Positions 18,492 through 27,232 of a stretch of 64,000 bases of DNA are shown one piece after another (position 1 is the stretch's first letter; every line of letters begins with the position of its first letter). The position numbers and the translations under genes were made by a program. The stretch is from NCBI GenBank assembly GCA_963701205.1, contig OY969575.1, positions 868,001 to 932,000 on the forward strand, written 5' to 3'. The DNA comes from JALZKA01 sp963701205 (GTDB lineage Bacteria; Actinomycetota; Thermoleophilia; Solirubrobacterales; 70-9). The notes beneath the pieces were generated by a model that was not told the origin of the DNA, ran no database searches, and saw only the letters and a program-made list of their open reading frames with translations.

Positions 18492-19383
18492 AATCCTCCT
18501 GGCCGAGCAACAGCTCCAGCAGCGCCTTCTGGGCGTGTAGGCGATTCTCCGCCTGGTCGAACACCGCGGAAGCCTCGCCGTAGAGGACACCCTCCGTTAT
18601 CTCCTCGCCAGGATGGGCAGGTAGGCAGTGAAGCGCGATCGCCCCGTCGGCCGCCGCCGCCATCAGCGCTTCGGAGAGCTGGAAGGGGGCCAGGTCGCGA
18701 CGACGCGACTCGGCCTCCTGCTCGTCCCCCATGCTCACCCAGACATCCGTGTAGAGGGCATCGGCCCCGCTCGCGGCCGCGAGCGGATCATCGGTGAGCT
18801 CCGCGATCCCGTCCTCCAGCTGGTAGCCCGCGGGGGCGGCGACAACCACCTCCACGCCAACTGCCCCACCCACCAGCGCGAGCGACCGGGCGACGTTGTT
18901 GCCATCGCCCACATAGGCAAGCCGCAGCCCGTCGAGATCGCCGAAGCGCTCGCGCAGCGTCAACAGGTCAGCCAGCGCCTGACAGGGGTGGTGAAGCGGG
19001 GTCAAAGCGTTGATCACAGGGACTTCCGAAGCCGCCGCCAGCTCGGTCACCCGTTCGTGTGACCCCGACCTGATCACGATCGCGTGCAGGTAGCGCGACA
19101 GCACCCGGGCGGTGTCGGCGACGGACTCCCCCCGGCCCAGCTGCAGCTCGTCGGCACGCAGGGGCAAGGGAGCACCGCCGAGCTCAGTCACTCCGACCTG
19201 GAAGGAGACCCTCGTCCGAGTTGAGGGGCGCTCGAAGAAAAGCGCAACCGTCTTGCCGGCAAGCGTGTCAGAGCCCAAGCCTGCGGCGCGCCCTTGCTTC
19301 AACTCAAGCGCCCGATCGAGCAGGCCAAGGATCTGATCTCCGGTCAGCTCGGATCCGGTGAGGATGTGTGTAGGGGCGGTCAC
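18490..19383 (-). CDS. argF: Ornithine carbamoyltransferase
   Basis: The 297-residue protein has the carbamoyl-phosphate loop FFERPSTRTRVSF (STRT at 54-57), HHPCQALADLLTL, DVWVSMGDE (ornithine-binding DxxxSMG) and HCLPAH. It makes citrulline from ornithine and carbamoyl phosphate in arginine synthesis. It is slightly short for the family but complete. The start is a GTG. A TAGTAT box lies 12 nt upstream on the minus strand, giving a leader of only a few nucleotides. No other arg gene is in the window. Confidence 0.92.
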   Translation of the reverse strand: MTAPTHILTGSELTGDQILGLLDRALELKQGRAAGLGSDTLAGKTVALFFERPSTRTRVSFQVGVTELGGAPLPLRADELQLGRGESVADTARVLSRYLHAIVIRSGSHERVTELAAASEVPVINALTPLHHPCQALADLLTLRERFGDLDGLRLAYVGDGNNVARSLALVGGAVGVEVVVAAPAGYQLEDGIAELTDDPLAAASGADALYTDVWVSMGDEQEAESRRRDLAPFQLSEALMAAAADGAIALHCLPAHPGEEITEGVLYGEASAVFDQAENRLHAQKALLELLLGQED

Positions 19384-19413
19384 GGAAAGGCGCCGATACT
19401 AGATGCTCTCGTG

Positions 19414-20235
19414 ATGGAGGTTCGCGCGATCACCTGGAACGTATTTCACGGGCGGGACTTCCCGCCCGATCCCGCGCTGCTAACCCGTCGCTCGCGGCTG
19501 CTGCGCGTCCGTGAACGAAACGCCACCCACGCGCAGGTCAACCGCAACCTGAGTGGCCAATTCATCGATCTCATCGCCGGCGCCGAATGGGACGTGGCGC
19601 TGCTGCAGGAGTTCCCACCACGCTGGGCCGACGCCCTCGCCGATCGCGCCGCTGCCGACCACCACTTGGTCCTGACATCGCGAAACTCGTTCGCCTCCCT
19701 ACGGCGCCTCGGCGCACGCATCAACCCGGATCTGATCGGATCGAACGAAGGCGGCTCCAACCTGGTTCTGGTTCGCCCGGAGAACGCCGGTCGGATCACC
19801 GAACGGCGCGAACTGGCGGTCTGCCCCGGTCCTCGGCCCGAGCGGCGTGTACTCAGCCTCACCCGCACCGCCAACGGACTTTGCCTTGCGAACCTGCATG
19901 CATCGGCCGGGCCGGCTCTGCGATCCCGAGCCGAGGACGAGCTCCGGCTGGCGGCCGAATGGAGCGTCGAGTTCGCCGCGGGGTCACCCCTGATTTTTGG
20001 CGGTGACCTCAACGTGCGACCGCGGGAAAGCCCGATATTCGCTGAGCTCGAGAAGTGCTTTGGTCTCGCGGGCGCGACCGCCGATGACAGCCTCGACCAC
20101 CTGCTCACGAAAGATCTGAGCGTGGTCGAACGTCCTGCGCGATGGCCGTCGGCGCAGCGTGAAGTGAAGCTGGCAATGGATCTTTTGGTGCGGCTCTCCG
20201 ACCACGCTCCCGTCGAAGGACGCTTCAAGGTTTAG
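19414..20235 (+). CDS. Endonuclease/exonuclease/phosphatase (EEP) family protein
   Basis: The 273-residue protein has EEP-fold motifs (PF03372): ITWNVFHG at the start, ALLQEFPPRW with the metal-binding glutamate, FGGDLNVRP, DHLL and a C-terminal LSDHAPVEGRF with the catalytic histidine. It hydrolyses phosphodiester or phosphate esters (DNA, RNA or lipid head groups); the substrate is unknown. No signal peptide. The ATG at 19414 is 6 nt from a GATGCT box and is preferred over the GTG one codon earlier. It is divergent from argF. Confidence 0.75.
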   Translation: MEVRAITWNVFHGRDFPPDPALLTRRSRLLRVRERNATHAQVNRNLSGQFIDLIAGAEWDVALLQEFPPRWADALADRAAADHHLVLTSRNSFASLRRLGARINPDLIGSNEGGSNLVLVRPENAGRITERRELAVCPGPRPERRVLSLTRTANGLCLANLHASAGPALRSRAEDELRLAAEWSVEFAAGSPLIFGGDLNVRPRESPIFAELEKCFGLAGATADDSLDHLLTKDLSVVERPARWPSAQREVKLAMDLLVRLSDHAPVEGRFKV

Positions 20236-20277
20236 GCTCCACCCATCTGGTAACACGACCTTCGGAGAGGCTGATCA

Positions 20278-20835
20278 GTGGCTAAGAAGAAGCAGGCGAA
20301 GAAGCGATCCTCGGCGAGCATCCGCGGGGACAAGAACCTTGAGGCATTTCGCGAGGCCGTCGAGCGCAGCGTCAACGTGCCGCGCGACCGCCTACACGAG
20401 ATCTTTGACGACGCAGTCAAGCGCGGGCGCATGACCCGCGGCGATGCCAACGAATTGGTCAGCCGCCTTGTGACCCGTAGCCGGACGCAGACCGACGACC
20501 TGATGAAGGAACTTGAGCGCCTCGTCGATCAAGCTCGCAAACAGGTTGGGGGGACCGTCAAGCCCGCCCGCAAGCGCGCCGAGAAGGCCGCCACCCGGAC
20601 GACCAAACGCGTGCGGGACGCCGCCGAACCGGTGCTGGCCGAGGCCGACAAGCTGCGGCGCCGAGCCGGCGTCGGGTCGACCCCAATCAGCGGATACGAC
20701 GGGCTGACCGCGAACCAGGTCAAGGCGCGGATTAAGGACCTGAAGCCGGCCGAGTTGCGCAAGGTTCGCACTCAGGAGAAGGCTGGCAAAGCGCGAAAGA
20801 GCGTGCTCAGCGCGATCGAGAAGGCGCTCAAGTAG
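20278..20835 (+). CDS. Lys/Arg-rich helical protein with C-terminal 'PISGYD' domain
   Basis: The 185-residue protein starts with a lysine-rich tail (AKKKQAKKRSS). It continues as a long amphipathic helix (about 20-140; RSVNVPRDRLHEIFDDAV, SRTQTDDLMKELERLVDQ) with AAEKAATRTTKR-type basic stretches, and ends in a compact domain with PISGYDGLTANQVKARI and LRKVRTQEKAGKARK. The composition recalls phasin-like or nucleoid-associated proteins of actinobacteria; I do not assign one. Start GTG with CGGAGAGG upstream. Confidence 0.65.
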   Translation: MAKKKQAKKRSSASIRGDKNLEAFREAVERSVNVPRDRLHEIFDDAVKRGRMTRGDANELVSRLVTRSRTQTDDLMKELERLVDQARKQVGGTVKPARKRAEKAATRTTKRVRDAAEPVLAEADKLRRRAGVGSTPISGYDGLTANQVKARIKDLKPAELRKVRTQEKAGKARKSVLSAIEKALK

Positions 20836-20841
20836 GGCTCC

Positions 20842-20864
20842 CCGCCCAGGCTTGAGACGGGCGG
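20842..20864 (+). terminator. Hairpin after the Lys/Arg-rich protein gene
   Basis: CCGCCC and GGGCGG form a 6-bp stem around an 11-nt loop shortly after the stop codon. No T tract; weak call. Confidence 0.3.
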
Positions 20865-20892
20865 CCCCAGGGACGGCTGCCACGATAGGGGC

Positions 20893-22233
20893 ATGGAAAC
20901 CGCCGCCCCAAAGAACGCTCGCCCACCGCGTGGCGAGGAACTAGAGCTTCGGATCGAATCCCTTGCCCAGGGCGGACGGGGCATCGCTCGCCGTGCCGAC
21001 GGGTTCGTGATTTTCGTCGCCGGGGGACTGCCGGGCGATCGCGTCCTGGCCAGAGTGGGTAAGTCCAAGCGAGGCTACGCCGAGGCCAACACGATCGAGC
21101 TGCTGGAAGCGTCCGCAGAGCGAATCGCGGACTCCTGCGTCCACGATGGCGAGCCCTGCCCCGGGGCTCCGTGGCAGGGCCTCTCCTACGAACGCCAGCT
21201 CGCCTACAAGACCGAGCAGGTGGACGAGGCGATGAAGCGGCTCGGCGGATTCGACGATCTCAACGTCGAGCCGATCGTGCCCGCCGACAACACGTGGCGC
21301 TACCGCAACAAGCTCGAGTACTCATTCGGCGACCGCGACGGCGACGCGATCCTGGGGTTTCACCGTCGAGGCAGCTGGCGCGAGGTCGTGGACGTTGACG
21401 ATTGCCATCTGGCGACGGAGGCCAATAACGGCGCTCGCAACGCGATCCGGAAGTGGGCGCAAGCCGAAGGCTTGCCGCCGTACGACTCCGCTGACGACCG
21501 CGGAGTGCTGCGGAACCTCGTCGTCCGCGAGGGCCTTCGCACCGGCCAGGTTCAGACACGACTCGTGACGACCGACGCTGAGTTTCCGCGGCCGCCGGTC
21601 GACCTCCATACGGCGATCGTCGGCCTGTCCGGAGGCACCGAAGGCCCAACCGGCGTGCTTGGCGAAGAGCACCTGGAGGAGGAGCTGTGTGGGCTTCGAT
21701 TCCGGATCTCCCACTCCGCCTTCTTTCAGACCAACACCGAGATGGCGGAGCGCCTCTACGCGATCGCAGCGGAGTTCGCCGGGCTGACCGGATCGGAACG
21801 CCTCTACGACATCTATTGCGGAATCGGCACGATCGGCCTTTCGCTCGCTGGCCAGGCCGGCGAGGTCTGGGGGATCGAGTCGGTGCCGGAGGCCGTGGCC
21901 GACGCCGAGCGCAACGCCAAGCGCAACGGCATCACCAACGCGCGCTTTATCGCCGGCGACGCCCGCGTCGGGATTCGCCCCCTGATCGAGCAGGCCGGCC
22001 AGCCCGATGTCCTGGTCCTTGACCCCCCGCGGGCGGGGCTTTCAAAGAAGGTGGTGCGTCGCGTGATCGAGTGCGACGCGCCGAAGATCGTCTACGTCTC
22101 GTGCAACCCGACGACGCTGGCCCCGAACGCTGCCCAGCTCGTCGAGGCCGGCTACACGCTCAAGCGTGTGCGGCCCGTAGACATGTTCCCTCAGACTCCG
22201 CACGTGGAATGCGTCGCACTGCTCGAAAAGTAA
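20893..22233 (+). CDS. 23S rRNA (uracil-5-)-methyltransferase, RlmD/RumA type
   Basis: The 446-residue protein has an N-terminal TRAM domain (ELELRIESLAQGGRGIAR, residues 16-75). A C-terminal SAM-dependent uracil-C5 methyltransferase domain (PF05958) follows, with YDIYCGIGTIGLSLA, VLVLDPPRAGLSKKV, the catalytic cysteine in YVSCNPTTL and FPQTPHVE. It should methylate a uridine of 23S rRNA (m5U1939-like) or tRNA m5U54. The cluster cysteines of E. coli RlmD are only partly present (C-V-H-D-G-E-P-C), so iron-sulfur binding is doubtful. A CACGAT box is 6 nt from the ATG. Confidence 0.85.
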   Translation: METAAPKNARPPRGEELELRIESLAQGGRGIARRADGFVIFVAGGLPGDRVLARVGKSKRGYAEANTIELLEASAERIADSCVHDGEPCPGAPWQGLSYERQLAYKTEQVDEAMKRLGGFDDLNVEPIVPADNTWRYRNKLEYSFGDRDGDAILGFHRRGSWREVVDVDDCHLATEANNGARNAIRKWAQAEGLPPYDSADDRGVLRNLVVREGLRTGQVQTRLVTTDAEFPRPPVDLHTAIVGLSGGTEGPTGVLGEEHLEEELCGLRFRISHSAFFQTNTEMAERLYAIAAEFAGLTGSERLYDIYCGIGTIGLSLAGQAGEVWGIESVPEAVADAERNAKRNGITNARFIAGDARVGIRPLIEQAGQPDVLVLDPPRAGLSKKVVRRVIECDAPKIVYVSCNPTTLAPNAAQLVEAGYTLKRVRPVDMFPQTPHVECVALLEK

Positions 22234-22278
22234 TCGCAAACCTCCCGTCGCTGCCGGGCAGGTCGTAAAGTGACCGCC

Positions 22279-23055
22279 GTGGGACGTGGGTTTGGAGTCG
22301 CAGCCGGGCTTGACCCGGAGATCGCGACCCCGCTCGCCGCGCAGGTGGCAGAGCTCGGCTACAGCTCGATCTGGTCCAACGACACGCCGATGGCCAGCGG
22401 TCTGGAGACGTTGGCGGACTTCGCGCGGGGATCGGCTGCGATCGATCTGGGTGTGGCCGTTATCGCCATCGACAGGCACACGCCCGACGCCATCGCGACG
22501 AAGTTGAGCAACTTGGGTCTCCCCCGCGAGCGGATCTGGCTGGGCGTCGGGGCCGGCTTTTCAGCCAAGCCCTTGACGGCGATGCGCAGGGCGCTCCCGG
22601 AGTTGCGTGCGGCGCTGCCCGGAGTCCGACTGGTGCTCGCGGCAATGGGGCCAAAGATGTGCGCCTTCGCCGGCAGCGAGTTCGACGGCGTTTTCTTCAA
22701 TTGGATGACCCCTGCTTTCGCTGCTGGCGCTCGCCGGCATGTCGAGGCCGGCGCGGCCGAAGCGGGCCGCACCGCGCCGCCGATCTACGGTTATGTCCGA
22801 ACGGCTGTCGGTCCGGACGCCGAGCAGCGCCTCGCCAAGGAAGAATCGTTTTACCGCAACCTCCATGACGGTTACCGCAACCATTTTGAGCGCCTTGGCG
22901 AACCGGAGGGCACGGTCGGCGTGGCCGCTGGCGACGGCGGCAAGGCTCAGGCCGCGCTCGCAGCCTATGAAGCCCTTGACGCTCCCGTCGTTCGCGGCCT
23001 CGCTAGCGCGAACCTCGAGGCGATGTCGGCCCTTGCCGAAGCCGCGGCGCCCTGA
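22279..23055 (+). CDS. LLM-class (luciferase-like) flavin/F420 oxidoreductase
   Basis: The 258-residue protein is a short bacterial-luciferase-fold enzyme: it has AAGLDPEIATPLAAQVAELG at the start, SIWSNDTP, a WLGVGAGF turn at the flavin phosphate site and FNWMTPAFAAG late. Members reduce or oxidise substrates with FMNH2 or, in actinobacteria, F420H2. The GTG at 22279 is 7 nt from a TAAAGT box, so it is preferred over the GTG at 22270, which overlaps that box. It is shorter than typical (about 300), so part of the barrel insertions is missing. Confidence 0.75.
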   Translation: MGRGFGVAAGLDPEIATPLAAQVAELGYSSIWSNDTPMASGLETLADFARGSAAIDLGVAVIAIDRHTPDAIATKLSNLGLPRERIWLGVGAGFSAKPLTAMRRALPELRAALPGVRLVLAAMGPKMCAFAGSEFDGVFFNWMTPAFAAGARRHVEAGAAEAGRTAPPIYGYVRTAVGPDAEQRLAKEESFYRNLHDGYRNHFERLGEPEGTVGVAAGDGGKAQAALAAYEALDAPVVRGLASANLEAMSALAEAAAP

Positions 23056-23082
23056 CACCTGCGAAGCCTGCTCGTCGAAAGC

Positions 23083-23745
23083 TCAGTAAGGGGGGAGCTC
23101 GGCGTACCAGTCGCCAAGCTTGCGGAACGCTGCCCAAAACTTGCGCTTGCTCTCTTCAACGTCAAGTGACGCGTCCAGATCCGGAACGACAAGAGCTTCG
23201 ATCGTCGGCGTCAGCGTCTGGATCTCACCCAGCGTGGGCTCGATCGGGCGGCCGAGCGGGATTTCAACATCGTTCAGCGCTTCGCGCGCCGCCTCGCCCA
23301 TGACCACAATCAGCCGCGGTCCGACGATCGCGATCTCCTCGACGATCCGCTCGATGCATTCGCCCGCGGCAAGCTCAGGATCGGACACCGGACACTTGAC
23401 GCACAAGGTTCCGTAGACGGTGAGCGGGTCGATGCCCAAACGCTTGAAGCTCTTCATCAGGGCGTTCCCGGCCCGGCCGTAGAAGGCGACACCCTCCTCG
23501 ATCTCGGCCGCTGTCGGCGCGTACTTGAGGAGCATGACATCGGCCTGTGGGTGGCCCGAGCCGAGGACCGGCATGAGGTTCCCGCGCGGGCAATGCGAAC
23601 ACTCCTGGAGGCTGCGCGTCAGCTGATTCAGCTCGCGGATCGCGCGTTCGAGGTACTTCTCCTGGATCTCGTCGTCGGTCATGGGCACGGCGGAGGCATT
23701 CTTTGACGGGGGGCGGTCGCCTCCTGCCGAACCCGCCTCCTGCAT
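23083..23745 (-). CDS. Divergent uracil-DNA glycosylase-superfamily protein
   Basis: Numbering from the ATG at 23745 gives 220 residues. The overall pattern is that of family 4 Fe-S UDGs: C49-x2-C52, FYGRAGNALMKSF (GRAG), a second cysteine pair LCVKC (115, 118) and C130, then PRLIVVMGEAA. However, motif A, normally GEAPGxxED, is LKYAPTAAEIE, and the C-terminal HPS motif is absent (VVPDLDASLD). The iron-sulfur ligands survive but the known catalytic residues do not, so uracil removal is doubtful. The start is uncertain (23682 is an alternative); a longer frame overlaps the PHP gene. It follows that gene on the same strand. Confidence 0.7.
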   Translation of the reverse strand: MQEAGSAGGDRPPSKNASAVPMTDDEIQEKYLERAIRELNQLTRSLQECSHCPRGNLMPVLGSGHPQADVMLLKYAPTAAEIEEGVAFYGRAGNALMKSFKRLGIDPLTVYGTLCVKCPVSDPELAAGECIERIVEEIAIVGPRLIVVMGEAAREALNDVEIPLGRPIEPTLGEIQTLTPTIEALVVPDLDASLDVEESKRKFWAAFRKLGDWYAELPPY

Positions 23746-23785
23746 CAGCGCTTGCTCCGAGAAAAATGGTGCATGCCGGTGCTCC

Positions 23786-25696
23786 TCAGCGCTTGCCCTT
23801 GCCGCCGCGACCGCCGCTCGTCTGGATGAACTTGAGCGCCTGGACATAGACCAGGTTCTTGTGTTTGCGAACGATGTCGGCGTCGCGCATCGCTTCGAGG
23901 AACTCGGCTGGGCCTTCGAAGTCGTGCACCCGGATCATCACGCTGCCAAGTCCCTGGGCAACGTGACTATCCGATCCGGCGCCGGGCACGATCCGGTACT
24001 TCGCCGCAAATCGCTCGGCCTCTTCGTTGAAGGCGGTCAGCGCCACGCGCGGGTTGAATACCTCCAGGATGTCGATCTCCTCCACGATGTCGAGCAGGTG
24101 CTCGTAATCGGGCACCGAGTGCAGGCGGTCGAACGGATGCGGGACATACACGAGGCCGCCCTGGCGGCGGATCTCGGCGATGGTCTCGGCCATCGTCATC
24201 CCGCGCTTGATCTTCTTGGTCAAGAAGAGGCCGATCACCTCGCCCTGTTCTGCGGTCTTGACCTCCTCCGCAACGATCACCTTGATGCCGACCTCGTCGG
24301 CGATCTTGGCGGCCTCAAGCGCACCGGAGACCTCGTTGTGATCGGTGATCGCAATCGCGCCGAGCCCGGCGTCTCGGGCCGTCTCGAGCAGGGTCCTGAC
24401 GGGCGTCGCGCAATCCGACGAATGGTCAGTATGCATGTGCAGATCAACGTGAATCTGTCGGCGTTTGGCGATCCGCTTGCGGGCCGATGGGTCGCCTGTT
24501 GGATCGTGCCGGCGCGCAGCGAGCCGTGCGTATGTGTCCTCAAGCTGATCGACGACGTCACCCCAGCCATGGGTGGCGGCCGCGGCGGCCTTGCCCAGGC
24601 GCTCATGCAGACGCGGGTCGGCGCCGAGCCGAGCAAGCTGGGCGGCCAAGGTGACCGCGTCGCCCGGCGGAAAGAGCAGGCCGGCCTCGCCGTCGCGCGT
24701 CAGTTCTCGGTAGAGCGGCAGGTCTGAGACGACCGGAACCGTGCCCGATCCCAGCCCCACCCTGATCATGCCGGGAGCCGCCTTGGGCCCACCGGAGGCC
24801 GCGCAGACCACATCGGCCCCGGCGATCAGCTCATCCGGTCCGATCGTGCGCGGCCCCACGATGCGCACTCGCTCACGGAGTCCCTTTGACATGCGGACAT
24901 CCCCGCCATCAGGCAGCCAGATCGCCGCCTCCCAGTTGAGGGTTTCAGGCAGGCGCCGCAGAGCACGGATGAAAAGGCGCAGGGCGCCTCGCTCTTCTTC
25001 CTGCGCGAACGCGATCCGCAACGGCGGCTCCGATCCCGGCGCGCGTCGGTTGTCGGGCCAGCCTCCGTCGAGGTTTCGCCCGCCCGGCTCGATCAGGTCG
25101 TAACCGCCAGGGAAGAACCGGCGCATCAGATCAGCGGTTTGGGCCGAGCTTGCTGTGCGCGCGTCGAGACGGCCGAAGAAGATCTCGACGATCGGACGGG
25201 CGACCTGAGTGGACAGAACGCGCTCGGACGGCTCGTGGAAGCTACCGACGTTTAGCGATCGCGAGTGGCGAAGCGCAACCGACCCGGCGCTAGGGGCAAA
25301 TGGGTCGTGGACATGGCAGATATCGGGCTCGGACGCTTCCAGGAGGGCCTCAAGCCCGCGCGAGAGATCGACGGGCACGGGGGCCACGCGCGGCCTCGGC
25401 CCGCCCGGCATCGCCAGTCCGCTGCCGACGGGAATGACGGGCGGACCGTCGCTCGTCTCGCCAACCCGCTCCCCGCGCCAATCGCGAAAAATCGCCTCCG
25501 GACGCCCGCGTGCCGACTCGATCAGTCGCCTTGCCTCCCGCACTCCGCCGCGACGCCCGGAGGGTGCGGCAACGATTACCCGGTGACCACGCTCGGTTAG
25601 ACCCAGCGACACCGCCGAGACGAACTCGTTGATCTCGTGCCGGTCGCCCCAGGGATGGGGGCTCACCTGGGTGATCGTCAGGCGGTCTTTGGCCAC
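23786..25696 (-). CDS. Glycosyltransferase (GT4-like) fused to a PHP-domain phosphoesterase
   Basis: The 636-residue protein has two parts. Residues 1 to about 405 are a GT-B glycosyltransferase with an N-terminal VSPHPWGDRHEINEFV, CHVHDPF, and a C-terminal half with IVGPRTIGPDELIAGADVV and SDLPLYRELTRDGEAGLLFPPGD. The second part (about 415-625) is a PHP domain: VDLHMHTDHSSDC, ITDHNE, AEEVKT, HPFDR and GSDSH, the expected metal ligands. The GTG start is leaderless with TAGACT 6 nt upstream. A glycosyltransferase joined to a phosphoesterase suggests linked steps on a sugar phosphate or glycolipid; the inositol-lipid genes lie immediately upstream. Confidence 0.85.
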   Translation of the reverse strand: MAKDRLTITQVSPHPWGDRHEINEFVSAVSLGLTERGHRVIVAAPSGRRGGVREARRLIESARGRPEAIFRDWRGERVGETSDGPPVIPVGSGLAMPGGPRPRVAPVPVDLSRGLEALLEASEPDICHVHDPFAPSAGSVALRHSRSLNVGSFHEPSERVLSTQVARPIVEIFFGRLDARTASSAQTADLMRRFFPGGYDLIEPGGRNLDGGWPDNRRAPGSEPPLRIAFAQEEERGALRLFIRALRRLPETLNWEAAIWLPDGGDVRMSKGLRERVRIVGPRTIGPDELIAGADVVCAASGGPKAAPGMIRVGLGSGTVPVVSDLPLYRELTRDGEAGLLFPPGDAVTLAAQLARLGADPRLHERLGKAAAAATHGWGDVVDQLEDTYARLAARRHDPTGDPSARKRIAKRRQIHVDLHMHTDHSSDCATPVRTLLETARDAGLGAIAITDHNEVSGALEAAKIADEVGIKVIVAEEVKTAEQGEVIGLFLTKKIKRGMTMAETIAEIRRQGGLVYVPHPFDRLHSVPDYEHLLDIVEEIDILEVFNPRVALTAFNEEAERFAAKYRIVPGAGSDSHVAQGLGSVMIRVHDFEGPAEFLEAMRDADIVRKHKNLVYVQALKFIQTSGGRGGKGKR

Positions 25697-25702
25697 CCGG
25701 TG

Positions 25703-25708
25703 AGTCTA
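25703..25708 (-). promoter_or_regulatory. -10 box TAGACT, leaderless start of the GT-PHP gene
   Basis: On the minus strand TAGACT is followed by 6 nt and the GTG at 25696. Confidence 0.55.
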
Positions 25709-25759
25709 TGCCGCGTTGGCTGGGTTGACTTCGCGGCGGTCGTCGGAGCCGAACGCAGA

Positions 25760-25787
25760 GGGGCCCGCCGATTTCTCGACGGGCCCC
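25760..25787 (-). terminator. Strong hairpin after ino1
   Basis: GGGGCCCG and CGGGCCCC form a perfect 8-bp stem, with CGA/TCG pairing further inside around a TTTC loop. It lies about 40 bp beyond the ino1 stop codon and just upstream of the GT-PHP promoter, as expected for a terminator separating the two units, although a T run is lacking. Confidence 0.5.
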
Positions 25788-25828
25788 TGGCTCAGCTACC
25801 CGCTGAGATTGTCTTTGGCCGACCGGGC

Positions 25829-27022
25829 CTACGCGGTGGAATCCGAAACTTCGGTCGCGAGCTCGGTTGCCCGCTCGCTCTCCGCTCCGCGCTGGTTGTC
25901 GGCAATGAAGGCCTCCGTGTGCTCACGGGCGTCGGCGTCGGGACGCTGCGTGTGTGGGGACTTCATGAGGTAGCTGGACGGTCCGTCGAGCTGGCCGGCG
26001 ATGCCATTGTTGAGCGCCAGCTTGATCAGCCTGACCGCGTCGATCACGACACCGGCCGAGTTCGGCGAATCCCAGACTTCGAGCTTCAGCTCAACGGTCA
26101 GCGGGACATCACCGAACGACTTGCCCTCGAGCCGGATGTGCGCCCACTTGCGGTCGGTCAGCCACGGCACATAGTCGGAGGGACCGACGTGCACGTCGCG
26201 ATCGGGCAGATCCGTACCCATGACCGAGGTCACGGCGTTGGTCTTGGAGATCTTCTTCGAGTCGAGTCGCTCGCGCTCAAGCATGTTGAAGAAGTCCATG
26301 TTGCCGCCCACGTTCAGCTGCGATGTGTGCTGCAGCTCAACGCCGCGTTCGTGGAACAGCCGGGCGAGCTGACGATGGACGATCGTCGCACCGACCTGGG
26401 ACTTGATGTCGTCGCCGATGATCGGCAAGCCGGCCTCCTGGAACCGTTCGTCCCAGTAATCCTCGCGGGCGATGAACACGGGCAGGCAGTTGACGAAGCC
26501 AACACCCGCTTGGAGCGCCTGCTCGACATACCACTTGGTCGCCTGCTCGGATCCGACCGGCAGGTAACAAACCATCACATCGGCCTTTGTCTCCTGCAGA
26601 ATGCCGACGATGTCAGCGGTCTCGCCAGGGGCCTTGGTGATCTTCTGCTTGAGGTACTTGCCAAGGCCGTCGTGGGTCATGCCACGGTGCACCTCGATGC
26701 CCATGTTCGGCACATCCGCGAACTTGATCGTGTCGTTTTGACCCGACCACATCGCCTCGGAAAGATCCTTGCCGACCTTCTCGGAATCGATGTCGAACGC
26801 GGCAACGAACTCGATGTCGGAGACGTGGTAGCCGCCGAGATCGACGTGCATCAACCCAGGTACCTGGGCGTCCGGATCGGCATCTTTGTAGTACTCGATG
26901 CCCTGGATGAAGCTGTTGGCGCAGTTGCCGACGCCGACGATGGCGACGCGGACCTTGCCGTCGTCAGAACGTTTGCCGTTTGCACTGGCGCCGTTTGCCG
27001 GCGCGCCGTTCGTGGTGCTCAT
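25829..27022 (-). CDS. ino1: Inositol-3-phosphate synthase, actinobacterial type
   Basis: The 397-residue protein has the NAD-binding VRVAIVGVGNCANSF near residue 22 and the family segments SDIEFVAAFDIDSEKVGKD, FVNCLPVFIA, GDDIKSQVGATI, NVGGNMDFFNM and LKLEVWDSPNSAGVVIDA (PF01658/PF07994). It converts glucose-6-phosphate to inositol-3-phosphate, the precursor for phosphatidylinositol and mycothiol-type compounds. A low-complexity N-terminal tail (MSTTNGAPANGASANGK) precedes the domain. The ATG at 27022 has AAAGGA about 12 nt upstream; the longer frame from 27079 is less likely. Confidence 0.92.
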   Translation of the reverse strand: MSTTNGAPANGASANGKRSDDGKVRVAIVGVGNCANSFIQGIEYYKDADPDAQVPGLMHVDLGGYHVSDIEFVAAFDIDSEKVGKDLSEAMWSGQNDTIKFADVPNMGIEVHRGMTHDGLGKYLKQKITKAPGETADIVGILQETKADVMVCYLPVGSEQATKWYVEQALQAGVGFVNCLPVFIAREDYWDERFQEAGLPIIGDDIKSQVGATIVHRQLARLFHERGVELQHTSQLNVGGNMDFFNMLERERLDSKKISKTNAVTSVMGTDLPDRDVHVGPSDYVPWLTDRKWAHIRLEGKSFGDVPLTVELKLEVWDSPNSAGVVIDAVRLIKLALNNGIAGQLDGPSSYLMKSPHTQRPDADAREHTEAFIADNQRGAESERATELATEVSDSTA

Positions 27023-27232
27023 TGCGTTGGAATTCCTTTCAAACAACCGGCACGGATGCGCCGGGGGCTCGGCGGCCATTCAGGCAGCCTCGCGAAGCGG
27101 GTAGCGACCAGAACCTACGCCACTTCCCCACATTGGTTACACCAAACTTCACAACCTTGCGTCCACACGCGCGTCCGCGATCGACGGAGTAAACCGTCAA
27201 TGACGACCTCGGCGGTGCGGGGGGACGTGCGG

